DNA from: Callorhinus ursinus
Lineage: Eukaryota; Chordata; Mammalia; Carnivora; Otariidae
Direction: 5' to 3'
Length of the DNA stretch: 64,000 nt
Assembly (NCBI RefSeq): GCF_003265705.1
Contig: NW_020312904.1
Coordinates: 730,924 to 794,923 of the forward strand
Shown: piece by piece, positions 1 through 11,362 of the stretch
Numbering within the stretch: position 1 is the stretch's first letter
How the letters are laid out: every line of letters starts with the position of its first letter
Translations under genes and position numbers: made by a program
Notes under the pieces: model-generated
What the model saw: only the letters and a program-made list of their open reading frames with translations
Told to the model about the DNA's origin: nothing
The model's database searches: none

Positions 1-840
1 TTTCTGTGTCCATTTTTGTGATTCTTTCATGATGAACTGTTCTGGAAGCTTTCGCAGAACAGCTCCTAGCCTCCAGAGGCACCATCCAGGGGCTCTTTGA
101 GTGGAGGGCTAGGTTAAGATTTTATCTGGACCACACGATTGGCGTGTGCCTGGGTTGCTAATCCAGGTCAGACGGCATAATTGTCAAGAACTCTTAGAAG
201 GAGCTCACCCCTTCCAGCACCAACTCAGACACCGACATTTTGCTGTGCTGTCTCATGCTGGGAAGGGTCGCCTGCCTTCTGTGTGCTGAGATGTGGTCCT
301 GTGGGGTGGTCTTGCTTCGCTCCCTGCCTCAGGAAGACACTCGGCTTTGCCTTCTTCCTGCAACAGACCATGAATGTTGATGTTCGAGTTCACCACAAAT
401 GGCCTCAAGGTGAGAACCTGTTCTAGCTCCGTCCTCCCTCAGCTCGCGGGCGGCCTGGCTTTTTGTCCGTCCACCGATACACTTCGTATATCGTAAAAAT
501 ATTTTATTTGGATTTTTTTTGTTTGTTTTCAGGAGGGGATCCAGATATTCATGCTTTCAGAATGAAATTCTAGAGCAGAGTCTATAAAACCGTGGTCACA
601 ATGAGTAGGTCATGAAGTCAGACCAGAGAGTGGTGACCAATATTTTTAGGTAGAACTGAGTGAAATGGAACAGGAAATAGCAGGTTGCTGGACGTGGTGA
701 GTATTCTGTCATTACACTTTGAGCTCACACGTGCACCCAAGCACACAAGTATGGGTAACTAGGTTCCTTGTGAATGTGCTTCTTACTCCTGGTAATATTA
801 TAATTATCTCTAGGTTATCACTGCGGTTGCCAGCGACCTG
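1..840. other. Unique sequence, no recognised feature
   Basis: I see no gene, RNA gene or confidently recognisable repeat here. Open frames are short and lack codon-use or domain signals. A T-rich run lies near 515-530. Confidence 0.5.
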
Positions 841-847
841 GGGGTCT

Positions 848-930
848 TGCCTATTCTGATTCAGCAGGTCTGAGCCGGGGGCCCAACAATGCATTTCCAG
901 CAAATTGCCTGACAGCACCAGCCCTGCCAG
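848..930 (+). mobile_element. MER5-like hAT-Charlie DNA transposon fragment
   Basis: The stretch around 852-900 reads like the internal part of a MER5A-type non-autonomous hAT element: a 'gattcagcaggtctg' core, then a G-rich segment and a 'gcatttcc' block in the expected order. Only the core is left and the terminal inverted repeats are not visible. A related Charlie family is the main alternative. Confidence 0.45.
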
Positions 931-1299
931 TCTGCTCAGCGCAATCCGCATGCCACCTGTCACGCAGCTGGTGCCGGACACTGGGTCAAGAACACAAACT
1001 TTTAAGCTCTGTGCTCATCACACCCAAAGCCTCTCCGCATCCTTGGCTCCACAGAGCCTCACATGCAGCCACACCCACAAGGCCTTTCGTGCTGTGGAGT
1101 CTCAGAAGTATTGGGGTCATCTGCAGACCCCTCTCCGGGTCCGCTATACCCCATAATACCATAAAACATGGGTGCTCAGGACCGTCCTCGGCAGCCTTCC
1201 GAAACAGCGGGTGTCATTTATCTTCATGCCCTGAGTTTTCTCTGTTGAAGGTTTTTTTCCCTCACTGCAAGATGTGCATACCAAATTTCCAGAAGTCAA
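931..1299. other. Unique sequence, no recognised feature
   Basis: No gene or clear repeat is seen. Overlapping short frames occur on both strands, which argues against coding. Confidence 0.45.
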
Positions 1300-1690
1300 T
1301 AACTGAAAGCTAATAAAGATGCCCAATAAATTCTGAATACACCTTCAAATGAGAACACCATATGCAAATGACAACGTAATTCTATTATTAAATGTTATTC
1401 CTGAAACACTAGTGCTAGGCAGAGCTATTTGAATTGTAGGTCCAGCATAATTGCTGTTGTGTTTTCTGGCAGCAACAAAGACTGTAGTCAAATGGCTATA
1501 AAATATAATAGGCTGTTCTGCCCGCCTTTGTTTTCCAGTGTAAACTACTTACATTACTATTTACATATCAATGCAAACTTCCTTTTGCTAAATCATGCAA
1601 GTGAAATAGCAGAGTTCAGCACAGCCCTGCAATGGAGCGCTGGGGATCACTTTATAAGCTATTTCTTTTTTATTTATCCCAGATCCCCAA
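1300..1690. promoter_or_regulatory. AT-rich island, candidate conserved non-coding element
   Basis: This AT-rich block is bounded by GC-richer DNA. It contains octamer-like 'atgcaaatg' (near 1362) and 'aaatcatgcaa' (near 1590), and it matches no repeat I recognise. Regulatory function is an inference from composition and motifs only. Confidence 0.25.
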
Positions 1691-2650
1691 ACATTTGGGC
1701 TGGCCAGGCCAGTAAGGCAATTACTCTGAATCTCTGGCTCAAAAGCACTTGTGTTTATTGTGCCCATTTGATCTGGCGTGGATCCAGAGCTTAGAGGGCA
1801 GGAGGTATCTCCTGCCCTGGCTGGGTCTCCGTTGCCCCGGGCAAGCAAGGGATTAATGGTGAGGGACCCGGGAATGACAAAGGGGCCTGGCTTTTCTGTC
1901 TCAACTTCAGGAATAGCAGGGTCTTGACTGTACATTCCTCTCTAGTTGGTCACGTCACTGGTGGGCTGTCGCGGGAGCAAGCGGCACGAAGCTGCTGGTC
2001 ACCTGCTCCAAGAGGACAGAGGTGCAGGTGCCACGCGAAGACTGGGTGAGCCCTTCTCCCGTTCTCTGTGGACGGGCTGTTAACAGGCGTGTATGGCCGT
2101 GTCCTCACTGTTCGTCTCCTGAATGTTTCCAAAACAGAACTGTATGTAGTTGTGAAGGCAAACAGTCTGTGAGGTGTCAGAACAGCCAAATAACAAGAAA
2201 TCCCTTCCTTGGCCCGCAGTTTCACCTGACGCGGTCTGCACCCCGGGGTCGGCCCGGCAGCGTCAGAGCCCGGCGGCCCCGGAGATGCGTGGTGCGTTGG
2301 AGGCTGGGGGGTGGCCCCAATCCGGCCGGGCTGCTGGTGAGGCTGGGCAGTGCTGTGGGAGCCCTGCACAGCCGGTCCCGCAGGGACATGGGGATACTAT
2401 TTGATTAATGACACCGCCCCTTCCCCCTTTTCTTAATTAAGGAAAACCCAGGAACAGGGCAGATCCGGGCAGTCTCTGACCTGGCATTCGAGATAATCAC
2501 CTTCTGGTGGCTTCATCGGTTGGTCAGCCAGAGGTTTCCCAGAGCGGCTGCTGTCCTCCTGGCCTCGGTGAGGAACAGAGCACGTCCAGAGCCTGCTGGG
2601 GGCAGCCTGAACTGCTCTGAGCCTCGGCCACAAAATTCAGGGCAGGTTTC
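1691..2650. other. Unique sequence with a CpG-rich patch at 2225-2350
   Basis: No gene is recognised. The part around 2225-2350 has many CpG dinucleotides and a high GC content, but it is short and next to no visible exon or start site. Confidence 0.4.
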
Positions 2651-2845
2651 TTAGCCTCAGTAGGATGACAGTTTGGGTTGGATGGTCCTGAGGAGTGGAG
2701 CCTGCCTTGTGCATTGCAGGGTGTCGAGCAGCATGCTAGTTTCTACCCACAAATACCCATGTCATTGCCCAGGCTTGACAGTCAGAAATGCCTGCAGACA
2801 TTCCATGTGTCCCCGGGGCACACAGTTCCTCCAGAGAGGACCACT
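2651..2845 (-). mobile_element. MER20 DNA transposon relic
   Basis: Read on the minus strand, the segment follows the order of MER20, a short non-autonomous hAT-Charlie element. In plus-strand view it shows a 'cttgtgcattgcaggg' block, then 'agcagcatgctag', 'tctaccca', and finally 'gacattccatgtgtcccc'. The element is diverged and its outer ends are degraded. It has no coding capacity. Confidence 0.7.
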
Positions 2846-4340
2846 GACTTGGTGTACAACACATTAGGGAGGATCGTTCGCCTGAACTTTACCCACCTCT
2901 GTGTGTCCACGTAGCTCCCAGGACCGTGGTGGGCATACTGGATGTGCCCGGTGGAGTCTTCGGGGAACGCACAAAGGAGCCCTTCTTATCCTTAATTTGG
3001 TAGATTAAAAGGAAGGACTTTAAATCACTTAGGATGCACTTGTCTTCAAGAACAGATTGTGTGAACAACAGTGACTCAGGCAGGAAAGACATTTAGAGAT
3101 CCCACAGGGTAGGGCTGGAGTGTGGTGGGGAGCTGGCTCCTCGCCTTCCTGCTCTGCTGCTCATAGCTTTGTCAGCCTTAGAAATAAGATAGCCAGTTAT
3201 TGCACCAACAAAATGAGTTAATTGGAACAGCACAGGAACTGCAACTCCGGACAAGTAAACTATGGCAGGCCACAGGCAAGTCTGAGGAGACAAAGGGGAG
3301 GTCAGCTTTTATTAGGTGATAGGAGGAAATTGGGGAGGGGTGTTTTGGACAGAAGTTCTTTGGAGCAGAACAAGAGTTCGAGGTGTGGCAGTTCCTCACT
3401 GGCTGCAAGCCGGGGCAGGAGGGACCTTTCTTCTCTCAGAAGCAGGAGATGAAATTCCTGTGTGAAGTCTGTTCTCATTTGTCAAGATAATCCTTATCTT
3501 CCTTCTTCCTGCTGGTGGTGCGGCTGCAAGGTGTGGTTCATGCATGAGTGCACCCCCTTCAGGGCTTCCAGACTCCATGTTCAGTGAGGTTTCCTTTCCT
3601 TTTTCGCAGCTTCATGGTGGCAAGGTGGCTGCCACAGCACCAAGCATCACAGCCACATTCTAGGAGGGAAGAGGCATCTTTCATCAGAAAAGCAGGAAAG
3701 CAATGCTCTCTTGAAGCTCCCTACAGACTCCCTGAGGTCCCAGTGGCCAGATCTGGTTGCACGGTCACCCTTTGCTGCAAGGTTGGCTGGGGAGGTGGGG
3801 GGAGTGTGCGGAGGAAATGTGTCATTACTTTATCAGAAGCAGCACACATGTTTATTAATGGCGACACGTTCTTTCTCCCTTTCCTGCATTGGGAGAATAT
3901 TTCTGTTATTCCTCTGCTGTCAGTAATAGGAGATGGACTCTGACTGCAGTCAGCACAGAGGAATGTTTTTGTTTTGTTTTGTTTTGATTTGTTTAATTTC
4001 AGAATGTGCTGGTGGAGAAAGGAGGATGTCTCTGGGCCGGTTTCACAGGCCAGGGCATGTCTGTGACTGGCTAGGCTTAGCGTGTTCTCCTCCCCGACTG
4101 AGCGCGTCCCTGGGGATCCCAGCCAGGATGTGGGGCTGCGGAGCGGGGCCCCTGGGGCGAGGGGAGGCTCTCGGCTTCCTTCTTCCCTCAGGCTTTACCA
4201 GATGGTCCAGGACCTCCCCGGTGTTGGTGAGCAGCCCCAGTGACAGCTGATCCCAGACCCTGGCGTGGTGACTCAAAGTCCCACCTGGAATGCGGTGCTG
4301 GTCCTACTGCATTCACTTTCTCCAATTCTTTGGTGAGCAA
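2846..4340. other. Mostly unclassified sequence, possibly holding an old repeat at about 3590-3900
   Basis: No gene is seen. The part near 3600-3900 ('ggtggcaaggtggctgccac' and onwards) has the look of a mammalian interspersed repeat, but I cannot name a family. A short GTTTT pentanucleotide run lies at 3965-3994. Confidence 0.35.
3965..3994. repeat. (GTTTT)n short tandem repeat
   Basis: A few copies of the pentamer gtttt, becoming impure at the 3' side. Confidence 0.7.
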
Positions 4341-4344
4341 GTTG

Positions 4345-4710
4345 TATCTTTAATTTTTCCTACTTTTTTGTCATGAAAAATTTCACATACATATAAAAGT
4401 AGAGAACAGAATCCATCAGAGTGTACGTCCACATAACCCGTGCCGATGGTCAGACCTCACCTGGCCTGGGGCCCCCCCTTATTTCCTTCTGTCTTGGATT
4501 ATTTGGAAGTAAATTTCAAATGTCACTTACTTTTTAAGTGACTAGTTCTACACGGCCCCTCAAGGATAAGGCCGATGTTTCTGAAGCATGACTTTGTTGT
4601 TATTGCCCCCAAATCTGGTTGTGATTTCTCAATACCATCAGATGCCAAGTCCTGCTCAGGGTCCCCTCACTGTCTTCCAGCTCCTTGGTTTACCCTTGAA
4701 ATCAGGGTCT
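4345..4710 (-). mobile_element. Ancient L1 (L1M-type) 3' region fragment
   Basis: The plus strand shows the mirrored features of an old LINE-1 3' region: 'catacatataaaagtagaga', then the 'acataaccc' block, and 'ggaagtaaatttcaaatgtcac' features further on. It is heavily diverged. The subfamily cannot be fixed by eye and the orientation is inferred. Confidence 0.55.
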
Positions 4711-5110
4711 GAGCATGGCTGGCTGTCCTCCTGCAGCCCAGGGTCACCTCTGCATCGGTGGGATGTGAGAACCCGTAAGGTCAAGTCTGCATTTTGGCAA
4801 GACTGCTCGTGGGTGGTGGAGGTGCTGTGCCGGGAGTGCACGAGGTCGGGCGCACATTCTGGGGGGCATGGGGGCCTGGCTGAGGACTCCCGTTGCTGCC
4901 TCTACAGGTGAGATTCCGAGGTCTGTGTTTAAGCCCCCCACCTGGCATCTTCTGTTCGGAGAACATCTGCACCTGGTGCAGCCTTGGACCACAGACACCA
5001 GCCGCGGGCAACAGTGGGCTCATTGGAAGTGGTTCACGTCTCTCCGCTTCTGCAGAGATTGTCATCCTGGAATATCTCACTCAGGTGTGCTGTTAAATGC
5101 TTATATTTAT
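4711..5110. other. Unique sequence, no recognised feature
   Basis: Moderately GC-rich, with no gene or repeat that I can support. Confidence 0.45.
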
Positions 5111-5510
5111 TGTCAGTCGGAATATAATTGGTCCCCATGTGTTTATGCCATTGGCTAGATACTGTTGGGTTCTTATCTTATTTTACTTTCTATCTTTGGA
5201 TACTGCTCTTAAGGATTTTTTCTACTATACTTTTCCATTTAGAATGACCGTCTGATTTGTCTCATTAAGGATTCTAATTCTCTCCTAAGCTCTCCATTTT
5301 CATCCATTCTACTTATCTTTTCCTCTGTTTTCTGGAACGTGGTAAGCACGGCGATTTCAAAGCCCTGTCTACCAGCTCCAACACTGAGATCATCTGTGGG
5401 TTTGCTCCTGTTGTGTATTTTTCCTCCTGATTGTCCATGATGTTTTCCCTCCCCGTTTCGTGTCCGGTAGTCTCTTTATTCCATGGCTTTGTCATCTGTG
5501 CACCGTCAGG
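5111..5510 (-). mobile_element. Probable ancient L1M-type fragment
   Basis: T-rich sequence resembling old L1 3' sequence read in reverse, with the 'tttcaaagccctgtctaccag' to 'tccaacactgagatcatctg' order typical of that region. A comparable, more complete stretch lies at 31955-32110. Divergence is high, so this is a tentative call. Confidence 0.45.
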
Positions 5511-5684
5511 AGGACGGTTCTGATTTTCAAGTGTGTGAGGAATGCTCGGCCAGAGAGATCACACTCTGAGTCAGAAAAACAAACCTGAACAAATTTAAAA
5601 GAATTAAAGTGACATGAAGTGGGTTCTCTGACATCATCAGCACCTGATTTGGGAAATATGAAATGGAAGCATGTTGAGGGACCA

Positions 5685-6330
5685 CCACGCACCTGTCAGA
5701 ATGGCTCGAGTAAAAAGGACGGCCAGAACTAAACCGACAAAGGATGTGAAGAAGCTGGAAGTCTCACACTCTGCTCGTGGGATTCTAGAAAACAGCTGTT
5801 TCTTCTACAGCTGAGCGTGCACTCACCCTGTGACCCGCAGTCCTTGTCTCATGCATTTACTCGGGTGAATGGAAAACTGTGTTCACAGAAGCACCTGCAC
5901 ATGGATGTTTATGGAGGATCTGTCATAACAGCTCGACTCTGGAAGCAATCACCAAAGAGGGTAGGTGTGTGGTGCCTAAACTGCACGCTCTTGGACAGGT
6001 GAGTGGTTAAGCCAATGGGGCCATCACGGAACAGAATACCGTTCAGCAATGAGAGGGAGGAATGGTTGTTACTCACGACAGCTTGTACGGACCCCGAGCC
6101 ATCATCTGAGTGAAAGAAGTGGTTTCTCTATGGCATGTGATTCCATCGGTGTGCTCTTCCAAATGAGACAAAGCCGTGGTGATGGAGAGCCAGCCACTGG
6201 CTGCCGGGTGTCGGGAGGGCGGGAGGGGTGGCTCTAGAGACAGACAGGAAGTTTCGTGGTAACAGAATTGTTCTGTGTCATGATTGTGATGGTGGACCCT
6301 GCTCCAATCCACCATGAGCTCTCATCTAGA
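5685..6330 (+). mobile_element. Ancient L1M fragment (ORF2 end and 3' UTR)
   Basis: The order of short blocks matches the last part of an old L1 ORF2 and its 3' UTR on the plus strand: 'cacctgtcagaatggct', 'gatgtgaagaagctggaa', 'gcacctgcacatggatgttta', 'acagaataccgttcagcaatgag', 'gtgaaagaag', and 'tgattgtgatggtgga'. It is strongly mutated and carries no frame. Confidence 0.7.
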
Positions 6331-7309
6331 CAAACAGAACGGTTTCCTTACACACCTGCTGGGAGTCATGTGGACACCTGTCAGACCCAGTCTCCTTCAC
6401 CGGTAGAGCGGACATTTTCAAGATAAGATCTGACCCATCACACCTGAATTCACTTTTCCCTCCCATCCACCAGACCCCTCCTCTGGGGCCTCATCCTTCA
6501 GACTCTTCAGCCCCTGGGACAGGGCTTTGTCTACACTCCTGGGTCTCTCCTTCTCCTTCCCAGCTTCTGTGACTCCATCAAATATCAGAGTTTTCACGAC
6601 CATCTGGTGGCTCCTCTCTCATTGTGTGGGTCATATTCACTGCCTGTGCATTTTACACCTACTTCTGTTGGATCGCTGTGGGGACGTCCCAAGGCAGGGA
6701 GCCCCTGAGGTCTGGGCCATAGCCGCCCTGTACGCTGGCCCGTGCTGGGCTGGCACAGAGCACGTGCTCCGGGAGTAACTGCGAGGACTCAGGAAGAAAT
6801 GGAACTCATCAGATGCACACGTGATGGAGCCTGCGTCCAGAGTCAGTCTGGCCACAAACTGAGGTTGTTTCCTTTACTCTGAACCATTTCTAATCATAAT
6901 CAGACCAAAGAGAGCACTGTGAGATGCCATGTGTGGAAAATAGATGGGTAAGCTGCACAGAGTGCCTGTCTGGGCTGCCCATCTGGTCCCACTTGGCCGG
7001 GCGCCCAGGAGGCCACTGCAGACTCCGTCTGTGGTGCCATTTGGGACCTGTGAAACCACCCCAACTCGAGCTCCATCTATCAGTCCTCTCACTCCTGCTG
7101 GGCTGGCCTTGATGGTGACTTTGAGGAACAATAGGGAGGCAGGACTGGAGAGAAAGCTGCTGAGGGGTGTCCACTGAGGGATGGCAGCTCTGGTGTGTCG
7201 TGACCAGCTGTCTTGTCCCGCAACACCCGGAGATGCAGGGCAACTTCTCCTTTCCAGCCAGGCAGCCATGGGGTCAACATGCCTCCTTCCTTGCTCTTTA
7301 CCACTCTAG
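6331..7309. other. Unique sequence, no recognised feature
   Basis: No gene, RNA gene or repeat that I can support. Overlapping short frames on both strands at 6870-7270 look like chance frames. Confidence 0.45.
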
Positions 7310-7544
7310 CTCTCGAAATATTTCTTTTTTTTTTTTAAAGATTTATTTATTTATTTGAAAGAGAGAGAATGAGAGAGAGAGAGAGAGCACATGAGAGGGG
7401 GGAGGGTCAGAGGGAGAAGCTGACTCCCCGCCGAGCAGGGAGCCCGATGTGGGACTCGATCCCGGGACTCCGGGATCATGACCTGAGCTGAAGGCAGTCG
7501 CTTAACCAACTGAGCCACCCAGGCGCCCCTCTCGAAATATTTCT
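7310..7544 (-). mobile_element. Can-SINE with 16-bp target-site duplication
   Basis: A carnivore tRNA-Lys-derived SINE in reverse orientation: poly-T with 'aaagatttatttatttattt' at the left, a GA-rich linker, and the tRNA-like head ending in 'gagccacccaggcgcccc'. The body is 7326-7528. It is flanked by an exact 16-bp duplication, ctctcgaaatatttct, at 7310-7325 and 7529-7544, showing insertion by L1-driven target-primed reverse transcription. Confidence 0.97.
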
Positions 7545-7579
7545 ATGTGTAGGTGCTCGCTGTTTTCCTCATATGGGTT

Positions 7580-7740
7580 TCCTCAACAATCCGCAGGGAT
7601 AGGGGCCACAGTTGTGTCCATTTTACAGGGAGGGGACTGAGGGGCAGATCCAGGACCCTGTGAGATGGAAATTCATGTTGAGTGGACCCAAGATTATGTG
7701 ATCAAAACCAGGTCCTAGATGAGTCTGCAGTCCCCTCCGG
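7580..7740 (-). mobile_element. MIR SINE relic
   Basis: The plus strand shows the reverse of the MIR core: 'ccattttacaggg', 'ggggactgaggggcaga', then a region matching the reversed tRNA-like part ('aaaccaggtcctagatgagtc'). Old and diverged. Confidence 0.65.
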
Positions 7741-8545
7741 ATGGTCACTTAGATTTGGGGGTGGAGTCAGGGTTCTTAGAATGTTTACCCCACACACTGT
7801 CGAGGTCCTTCCTCCCTTCCTCCTTCCTTCCAGATGGTTTGCCTGCCAGCTCTGTGCTCCTGACTCTGCACACCCCCCACGAAGCAGCCTGCATGTTGTC
7901 TCCTCGGAGAGCGTTGTTATCACCCCTGACCTGGTTGGTGCTCCTCGTTTCCAGTCCTTGTAGCAGGCTACACCTTCTTTCATAGCATTTATTATGGGAA
8001 GTAAATAGCTACTGGATTACCGTTTGCCCACATCGACTCGGAGCTCCGGAGGGGAGGTTCCTCTGCCACGATTCCTTTACCCAGCGGAGTAGGTGATACA
8101 CCCCTACTCGGCAAAGCAGTGGCTTGGTCAGTGCTTGCTTGTGGAGAGCATGGACACCACGGCCTGTGCTGGGCATTAAGGACATGGGGGCACATATGCA
8201 TGCCTCCCTCAAGGACCCAAACGCAGAGTGGGGGAGGCAGCATGGTGACCGCTTCTTGTGTTACAGATGATAGATGTTACTGTCATGAAGCACAAAGAAG
8301 CAAGGGGCACTTGCTCTGTGCCGACATGTCGGTGTGTGTTGAGGGTGATGGGGGCTCACTGCAGGGCAGGAGAGGCCTCCATGTACTTTGCCGACTTCCC
8401 TGTGAACAGTCAGGGGAGATGGGAGTGTTTGGCTCGGGACTGTGTCCTCAGGTTCTTCATGCAGAGGGGGTATCAGGGCATTTTTATTTCACAAATTGAT
8501 TGTAATTTGGAGACTGAATGATTGTCTTTCCTGGTATGCTCATGC
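7741..8545. other. Unique sequence, no recognised feature
   Basis: No supported gene or repeat. A short run of cttcc repeats occurs near 7808-7830. Confidence 0.4.
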
Positions 8546-8745
8546 AGCGTTGAAAGCAGGGGCTGTGAAGCCAGACTGGTATGAGTCTTGAACACTTGAG
8601 TAGTCAGGCTGTGTGACCTAAACCAAATAACATAAAATAATATAACCTTTCATAGTTCACTTCTCCCATCAGTACATTAAGAAGAGTCAATGGTGCCTCT
8701 GTCATATTCAATGTGATAATGAATATTCAGTAGTTCTTGGTATGT
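8546..8745 (+). mobile_element. MIR SINE relic
   Basis: A diverged MIR in plus orientation: 'ggctgtgaagccagactgg', then 'gctgtgtgacc', 'ttcacttctcccatcagtac', and a tail resembling the MIR 3' part ('tcaatgtgataatgaatatt'). It ends directly before the trinucleotide array. Confidence 0.55.
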
Positions 8746-8751
8746 GAATTT

Positions 8752-9574
8752 AACTATCACCATTACCACTACCATCATCACCATCACCATCATCATCACC
8801 ACCATCACCATCATCATCATCATTATCATCACCACCATCACCATCACCATCATCAACACCACCACCACCATCACCACCATCAACACCATCAACACCACCA
8901 CCACCATCACAACCACCATCACCATCACCATCACCACCATCACCATCATCACCATTATCACCGCCATCACCACCATCAACACCACCACCATCACCATCAC
9001 CATCACCACCATCACCATCACAACCACCATCATCACCACCATCATCACCATCACCACCATCATCACCACCATCACCATCATCACCACCATCACCATCATC
9101 ACCATCATCACCACCATCACCACCATCACCACCACCACCATCACCATCACCATCACCACCATCACCATCACCACCACCATCATCACCACCATCATCACCA
9201 TCACCACCATCATCACCACCATCACCATCATCACCATCATCACCACCATCACCATCATCACCATTATCACCGCCATCACCACCATCAACACCATCATCAC
9301 CACCATCATCATCATCACCATCACCATCACCATCATCACTGTCACCACCATCACCATCACAACCACCATCATCACCATCATCATCATCATCATCATCACC
9401 ACCATCACCATCACCATCATCACCACCATCACCACCATCACCACCACCATCACCATCATCACCACCATCACCACCATCACCATCACCATCACCACCATCA
9501 CCATCACCACCACCATCACCACCATCACCGTCACCATCATCACCACCATCACCATCATCACCATTATCACCGCC
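8752..9574. repeat. CAY (CAC/CAT) trinucleotide array with higher-order structure
   Basis: More than 800 bases consist almost only of cac and cat triplets, with rare variants (aac, tac, att, cgc, tgt). A marker block 'ccattatcaccgcc' recurs at 8952, 9261 and 9561, spacings of 309 and 300 bases. A 64-base block at 9023-9086 recurs exactly at 9173-9236, an offset of 150. The array is thus built of 50- and 100-triplet units rather than random slippage alone. Translation gives poly-His, Ile/Thr or Met/Val frames with no gene context. The true length is unknown because the array runs into the gap. Confidence 0.97.
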
Positions 9575-9674
9575 NNNNNNNNNNNNNNNNNNNNNNNNNN
9601 NNNNNNNNNNNNNNNNNNNNNNNNNNNNNNNNNNNNNNNNNNNNNNNNNNNNNNNNNNNNNNNNNNNNNNNNNN
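9575..9674. other. Assembly gap of 100 N
   Basis: Exactly 100 N follow the third copy of the array's marker block. A round 100 is usually a placeholder for unknown length, so the missing sequence is probably more of the same repeat. Confidence 0.98.
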
Positions 9675-10182
9675 TTTATACATTTTTCTGTTTCCTCACC
9701 AAGTTTATGAACATTTCATATATTCATGTGCCATATTATATTGACTTGTGTCCACCAGATTGTATAGGTAGTAATCACACATTTATTGTTTTCTAAATTG
9801 AGTTGAATTTTGCCAAATGTGGACCATTTGTAAACTGGAACTTGCAAGGCTGTTGAATTGACAAGAGCGATGGATTCAACATTTGGACATCAGCTCTGAT
9901 ACTCTATTCATTTGGGTCTCAATGTTCTGTTGGACTGCATGGTTTCTAGGGAATTAGTAATGTCTTCAGACTTGAAATATGGGTGGCATAAGCCAACCAG
10001 CAGTGAGCTGGGCTAATGTGGGGTTGTCCTGGAGGAGTGAGGGAAGGGGTGAGGTGTGTGAGGCTTGGCACCTGGGTGACCTCAGGGGAGGGGTGCGTAA
10101 GGAGTGTGTTGAAGGGTGGGCACCCATAAAAGGTGGAGTGGGCTGTCCACATAGCAGACCATCAGACAAGCCATATGGGAGC
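9675..10182. other. Unique sequence, no recognised feature
   Basis: AT-rich at first, GC-richer after 10000. No gene or repeat that I can support. Confidence 0.45.
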
Positions 10183-10330
10183 CTGGGATACACTGTGTGA
10201 CCTCAGCACATTCACTGAGCTTCTCTAAGACTCAGTTTCCCCATCTGGACAATGGAATAGTAGGAGCCACGGATTCGTAGGTTTGTTGTGAGCACTGAAG
10301 TGGGGCGAGGGGTGTGGAGCATACTCTGGG
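10183..10330 (+). mobile_element. MIR SINE relic
   Basis: The MIR core is readable on the plus strand: 'cactgtgtgacctcagca', 'actcagtttccccatctgg', 'acaatggaatag', and 'gtttgttgtgagcactgaa'. Ends are worn away. Confidence 0.7.
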
Positions 10331-10349
10331 ACACAGGAAGGGTTCATAT

Positions 10350-10690
10350 CTGCCAGGATGTTCTGGGCTATGTTGCAGTAACAAGCAGCTCCCGAATCTC
10401 AATGGGTTAGTGCTTCAAAACTGTGTTTCTCACTCATGCAAGTTCAGCCAGAGGCCTTCTGGCTCTCTGGGCAATTACCCCATGTCTTGGGCCAGCGTTC
10501 CTGGATGCCTTGATCCTATGCACCCTCACATCAATCCATGCCTCTCGGGTTGCTGTGGTAAGGGAGCAGAGCACCGGCACATGCTCGGGCCCCACAGCGA
10601 CACCTGTCGCCCCTGCCCAGGACCCAACGGCCTGAACTGGTCACGTGGCCCCACCTGTCTGCAACAGGTGGCGGGGAGGCACAGTCCTCC
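10350..10690. mobile_element. Old interspersed repeat, family not resolved
   Basis: The stretch from 'gggctatgttgcagtaacaa' through 'tttctcactcatg' to 'ggtcacgtggccccacctg' has the block order of a widespread ancient mammalian repeat, DNA-transposon or LTR type. I cannot name the family with certainty. Confidence 0.4.
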
Positions 10691-11095
10691 TTGAGCCCCA
10701 AGAAGCAGACTGGGCATGAGGGCCAAGCGGCTTCACCATACCCCTCAGGGCAGGTCCGATAGAAGCATTTCTGTTTTTGTTGTTGCTGCAGTGAAGTTTA
10801 TAAAAAGCTTGAAGATGTAATAACTTGGTTTCTGTTAAGATACACCTGAATAATTCTTGCACTGAATTGGCTCTGTCAAAGTAGCCTTCTCCAAACAGCC
10901 ATGCCGCCATGTCTCGCTTCTGAAGCATGATGGAGAGGAGGTATGTGGGTGGGTCATGGTGCCGGATGTCAGGTCGAGGCCCAGTGAGCGGCTCTTGCCT
11001 GTAGGGAGTCAGGTCCTCAAAGTCTCTGAGCCATTGTCTGCATTTAGAATTTTGCTGGGGTCCCATCTGATTTTAAGATTTAAAAAAATCTTGAT
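10691..11095. other. Unique sequence, no recognised feature
   Basis: No supported gene or repeat. Confidence 0.4.
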
Positions 11096-11362
11096 GAGAA
11101 GTGAAAGTCGTTGGGGTGCCTGGGTGGCTCAGTCATTAAGCATCTGCCTTAGGCTCAGGTCATGATCCCGGGGTCCTGGGATCGAGCCCCGCATCAGGCT
11201 CCTTGCTCAGCGGGAAGCCTGCTTCTCCCTCTCCCGCTCCCCCTGCTTGTGTTCACTCTCCTGCTGTGTCCCTCTCTGTCACTCTGTCACGGGCCTCCAG
11301 GAGAGGTCACAGGTTTATTAGAAAAAATAAAAATAAAAATCTTAAAAAAAAGAGAAGTGAAA
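11096..11362 (+). mobile_element. Can-SINE with a foreign insert in its tail
   Basis: Plus-strand carnivore SINE with the head 'ggggtgcctgggtggctcag' at 11113, a polymerase III B-box-like 'gggatcgagcc' at 11178-11188, a CT-rich linker, and an A-rich end with 'aataaaaataaaaatctt'. Flanking duplication gagaagtgaaa at 11096-11106 and 11352-11362. Between the CT linker and the A-rich end lies sequence not found in this SINE family. Its positions 11290-11314 are identical to unique DNA at 13887-13911. Confidence 0.95.

Noticed and set aside
3590..3900. Possible retroviral or other old repeat
   Set aside because: General resemblance only. I cannot align it to a named family, so no mobile element is called.
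8737..9744. Open frames of 297-350 codons through the CAY array giving poly-His, Ile/Thr or Met/Val proteins
   Set aside because: They result from a stop-free trinucleotide repeat in all frames, run into an assembly gap, and have no gene context.
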